64,000 nt of DNA, taken from the NCBI RefSeq assembly GCF_000720255.1, contig NZ_JOJE01000012.1, positions 62,001 to 126,000 of the forward strand. Direction: 5' to 3'. Numbering within the stretch: position 1 is the stretch's first letter; the number at the start of each line of letters is the position of its first letter. The notes beneath the pieces are model-generated. The model ran no database searches. It saw only the letters and a program-made list of their open reading frames with translations, and was not told the DNA's origin. Origin of the DNA: Streptomyces griseus subsp. griseus. Lineage in GTDB: Bacteria; Actinomycetota; Actinomycetes; Streptomycetales; Streptomycetaceae. Of the stretch, positions 62,480 to 64,000 are shown in pieces. The translations under genes and the position numbers were made by a program.

Positions 62480-64000
62480 GTGACCAGCAGACCCTGGACT
62501 TTCAGGGCCGCCGCGACGGTCGTCGCGCTCGCGGCGGCCTCGGCGACGTTCTCGACGTTCGCCGTGGCACAGGCCGCCGACCACGCGTCGGCAGGTACAC
62601 CCGCAGTGGACCGGCACGACCCGCAGCCGGCCAAGATGAAGGAACACGACTTCGACGGGCCGCTGAGCAAGACTCAGGAGGCCCAGCGGGAAGAGGCCCT
62701 GAAGCAGGTCATATCCGGCAAGGCCAAGGTCAAGGACCGCGAGGGCTCGAAGGTCGTCCAGCTCAAGAGCACCAAGGGCGACAGCAAGTACGTCGAGCTC
62801 GGCCGCGAGAAGACCGACAAGATCTTCACGATCCTCGTGGAGTTCGGCGACAAGGTCGACAGCCGCTACGGCGGCACCCCCGGCCCGCTGCACAACAAGA
62901 TAGCCAAGCCGGACCGCAAGCAGGACAACAGCACCGCCTGGCAGGCGGACTACGACCAGAAGCACTTCCAGGACCTGTACTTCGGCGCCGGCAAGAACAC
63001 CGAGTCGCTGAAGAAGTACTACGAGAAGCAGTCCTCGGGCCGCTACTCGGTCGACGGTGAGGTCACCGACTGGGTCAAGGTCCCCTACAACGAGGCCCGC
63101 TACGGCTCCAACGACGCCTCCACCGGCGCCTGGTACGCCGTGCAGGACGGCGTCAACGCCTGGGTCGCCCAGCGCAAGGCGGCCGGTGACAGCCCCGCCA
63201 AGATCAAGAAGGAACTGGCCGCCTTCGACCAGTGGGACCGTTACGACTTCGACGGCGACGGCGACTTCAACGAGCCCGACGGCTACATCGACCACTTCCA
63301 GATCGTGCACGCCGGTGAGGACGAGTCGGCCGGCGGCGGCGCCCAGGGTGAGGACGCCATCTGGGCCCACCGCTGGTACGCCTTCGGCACCGACTCCGGC
63401 ACCACCGGCCCGGCCACCAACAAGCTCGGCGGCACCCAGATCGGCAACACCGGCATCTGGGTCGGCGACTACACCATCCAGCCGGAGAACGGCGGACTCG
63501 GTGTCTACGCCCACGAGTACGGCCACGACCTCGGCCTGCCCGACGAGTACGACACCTCCGGCGGCGGCGACAACTCCACCGGTTTCTGGACCCTGATGTC
63601 GTCCGGCTCCTGGCTCGGCACCGGCAAGGAGGCCATCGGCGACCTGCCCGGCGACATGAACGCCTGGGACAAGCTCCAGCTCGGCTGGCTCGACTACGAC
63701 GTGGCCAAGGCCGGCGTCCGGTCCAACCACAAGCTGGGCGTCGCGGAGTACAACACCGCGAACCCGCAGGCCCTCGTGGTCACGCTGCCGGACAAGCGCG
63801 TCACCACCAAGGTCGTGACCCCCGCGCAGGGCGCCACCCAGTGGTGGAGCGGCAGCGGCAACGACCTGCGCAACACCCTGTCCCGCTCGGTCGACCTGAC
63901 CGGCAAGACCACCGCGAGCCTCACCCTCGACGGCTGGTGGGACACCGAGAAGGACTTCGACTACGTCTACACCGAGGTGTCCACCGACGGCGGCGCCAAC
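62480..64000 (+). CDS. M6-family (immune inhibitor A) metalloprotease, partial
   Basis: The 5' part (507 codons) of a secreted protease, cut off by the window end. GTG 62480 follows GGGGAGGA. A signal peptide (about 1-33, Ala-rich) is followed by a propeptide-like region (about 40-130). The catalytic zinc motif is HEYGH (H345, E346, H349) with the downstream LPDEYD of the M6 family. A Trp-rich C-terminal domain begins near the edge. It matches, from memory, the secreted protease at about SCO2920. Confidence 0.92.
   Translation, partial: MTSRPWTFRAAATVVALAAASATFSTFAVAQAADHASAGTPAVDRHDPQPAKMKEHDFDGPLSKTQEAQREEALKQVISGKAKVKDREGSKVVQLKSTKGDSKYVELGREKTDKIFTILVEFGDKVDSRYGGTPGPLHNKIAKPDRKQDNSTAWQADYDQKHFQDLYFGAGKNTESLKKYYEKQSSGRYSVDGEVTDWVKVPYNEARYGSNDASTGAWYAVQDGVNAWVAQRKAAGDSPAKIKKELAAFDQWDRYDFDGDGDFNEPDGYIDHFQIVHAGEDESAGGGAQGEDAIWAHRWYAFGTDSGTTGPATNKLGGTQIGNTGIWVGDYTIQPENGGLGVYAHEYGHDLGLPDEYDTSGGGDNSTGFWTLMSSGSWLGTGKEAIGDLPGDMNAWDKLQLGWLDYDVAKAGVRSNHKLGVAEYNTANPQALVVTLPDKRVTTKVVTPAQGATQWWSGSGNDLRNTLSRSVDLTGKTTASLTLDGWWDTEKDFDYVYTEVSTDGGAN

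Overview
The window is a 64 kb piece of a high-GC actinobacterial chromosome, almost certainly Streptomyces. The evidence is the G/C-rich third codon positions, frequent GTG starts, four-base start/stop overlaps, and marker genes such as an SsgA-like sporulation protein, matAB, an nnaR-type HemD regulator, an LAXTG sortase substrate and a single rare TTA codon. Gene content and order look, from memory, like the S. coelicolor core segment running from about SCO2969 (ftsE) down to about SCO2920 (secreted protease). That correspondence is recall, not a search. No insertion sequence, prophage, CRISPR array or integrase was seen.

Layout. 0-6 kb: a repeat-rich LAETG surface protein, a small zinc-ribbon membrane protein, ftsE-ftsX, an S41 protease, smpB and tmRNA (ssrA). 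6-12.6 kb: a minus-strand sugar operon (binding protein, two permeases, GH31 alpha-xylosidase-like enzyme, LacI regulator) with two perfect 18-bp palindromes as likely operators. 12.8-15.2 kb: a divergent MFS/LysR pair. 15.3-19.7 kb: matA-matB-acyltransferase, a coupled exopolysaccharide (PNAG-like) operon. 19.7-22.6 kb: narK plus the HemD-like regulator nnaR. 22.8-25.1 kb: a CGNR zinc-finger protein and an ECF sigma/anti-sigma pair. 25.2-31.6 kb: HelD-like helicase, a candidate structured small RNA, malic enzyme, HU, a 60-bp perfect palindrome, and murA with a duplicated fragment of its own 3' end.

31.8-34.8 kb: YqgE/AlgH, DUF3039, then a DasR-box-like site, two overlapping mini-ORFs and a GH20 N-acetylhexosaminidase. 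35-41 kb: a tightly coupled molybdo-hydroxylase-like operon whose Fe-S subunit has a roughly 455-residue disordered N-terminal extension and whose large subunit lacks the two hallmark active-site motifs of the family. It ends with a 38-residue membrane peptide and a P-loop kinase. 41-45 kb: a tandem SUKH-type protein, a MurJ-like flippase carrying the only TTA codon in the window, and tRNA-Cys. 45-50.5 kb: an MFS exporter, a DEAD-type helicase, a second candidate structured RNA upstream of an IclR regulator, and a Lon-like secreted protease.

50.6-54.7 kb: a glycine-betaine-type ABC importer (OpuC/OsmF class) led by an Lrp/AsnC regulator divergent from hppD. 54.9-64 kb: hppD, a TPR membrane protein, a GlcD-like flavoenzyme, ssgG, two RDD membrane proteins, a small membrane protein, and an M6 (immune inhibitor A) metalloprotease that runs off the window.

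Themes are cell-envelope growth and division (ftsEX, murA, murJ, ssgG, matAB), amino-sugar and sugar uptake, nitrate control, and translation rescue. The least explained items are the divergent molybdo-enzyme operon, the two putative structured RNAs, the TTA-containing murJ and the murA-tail duplication.
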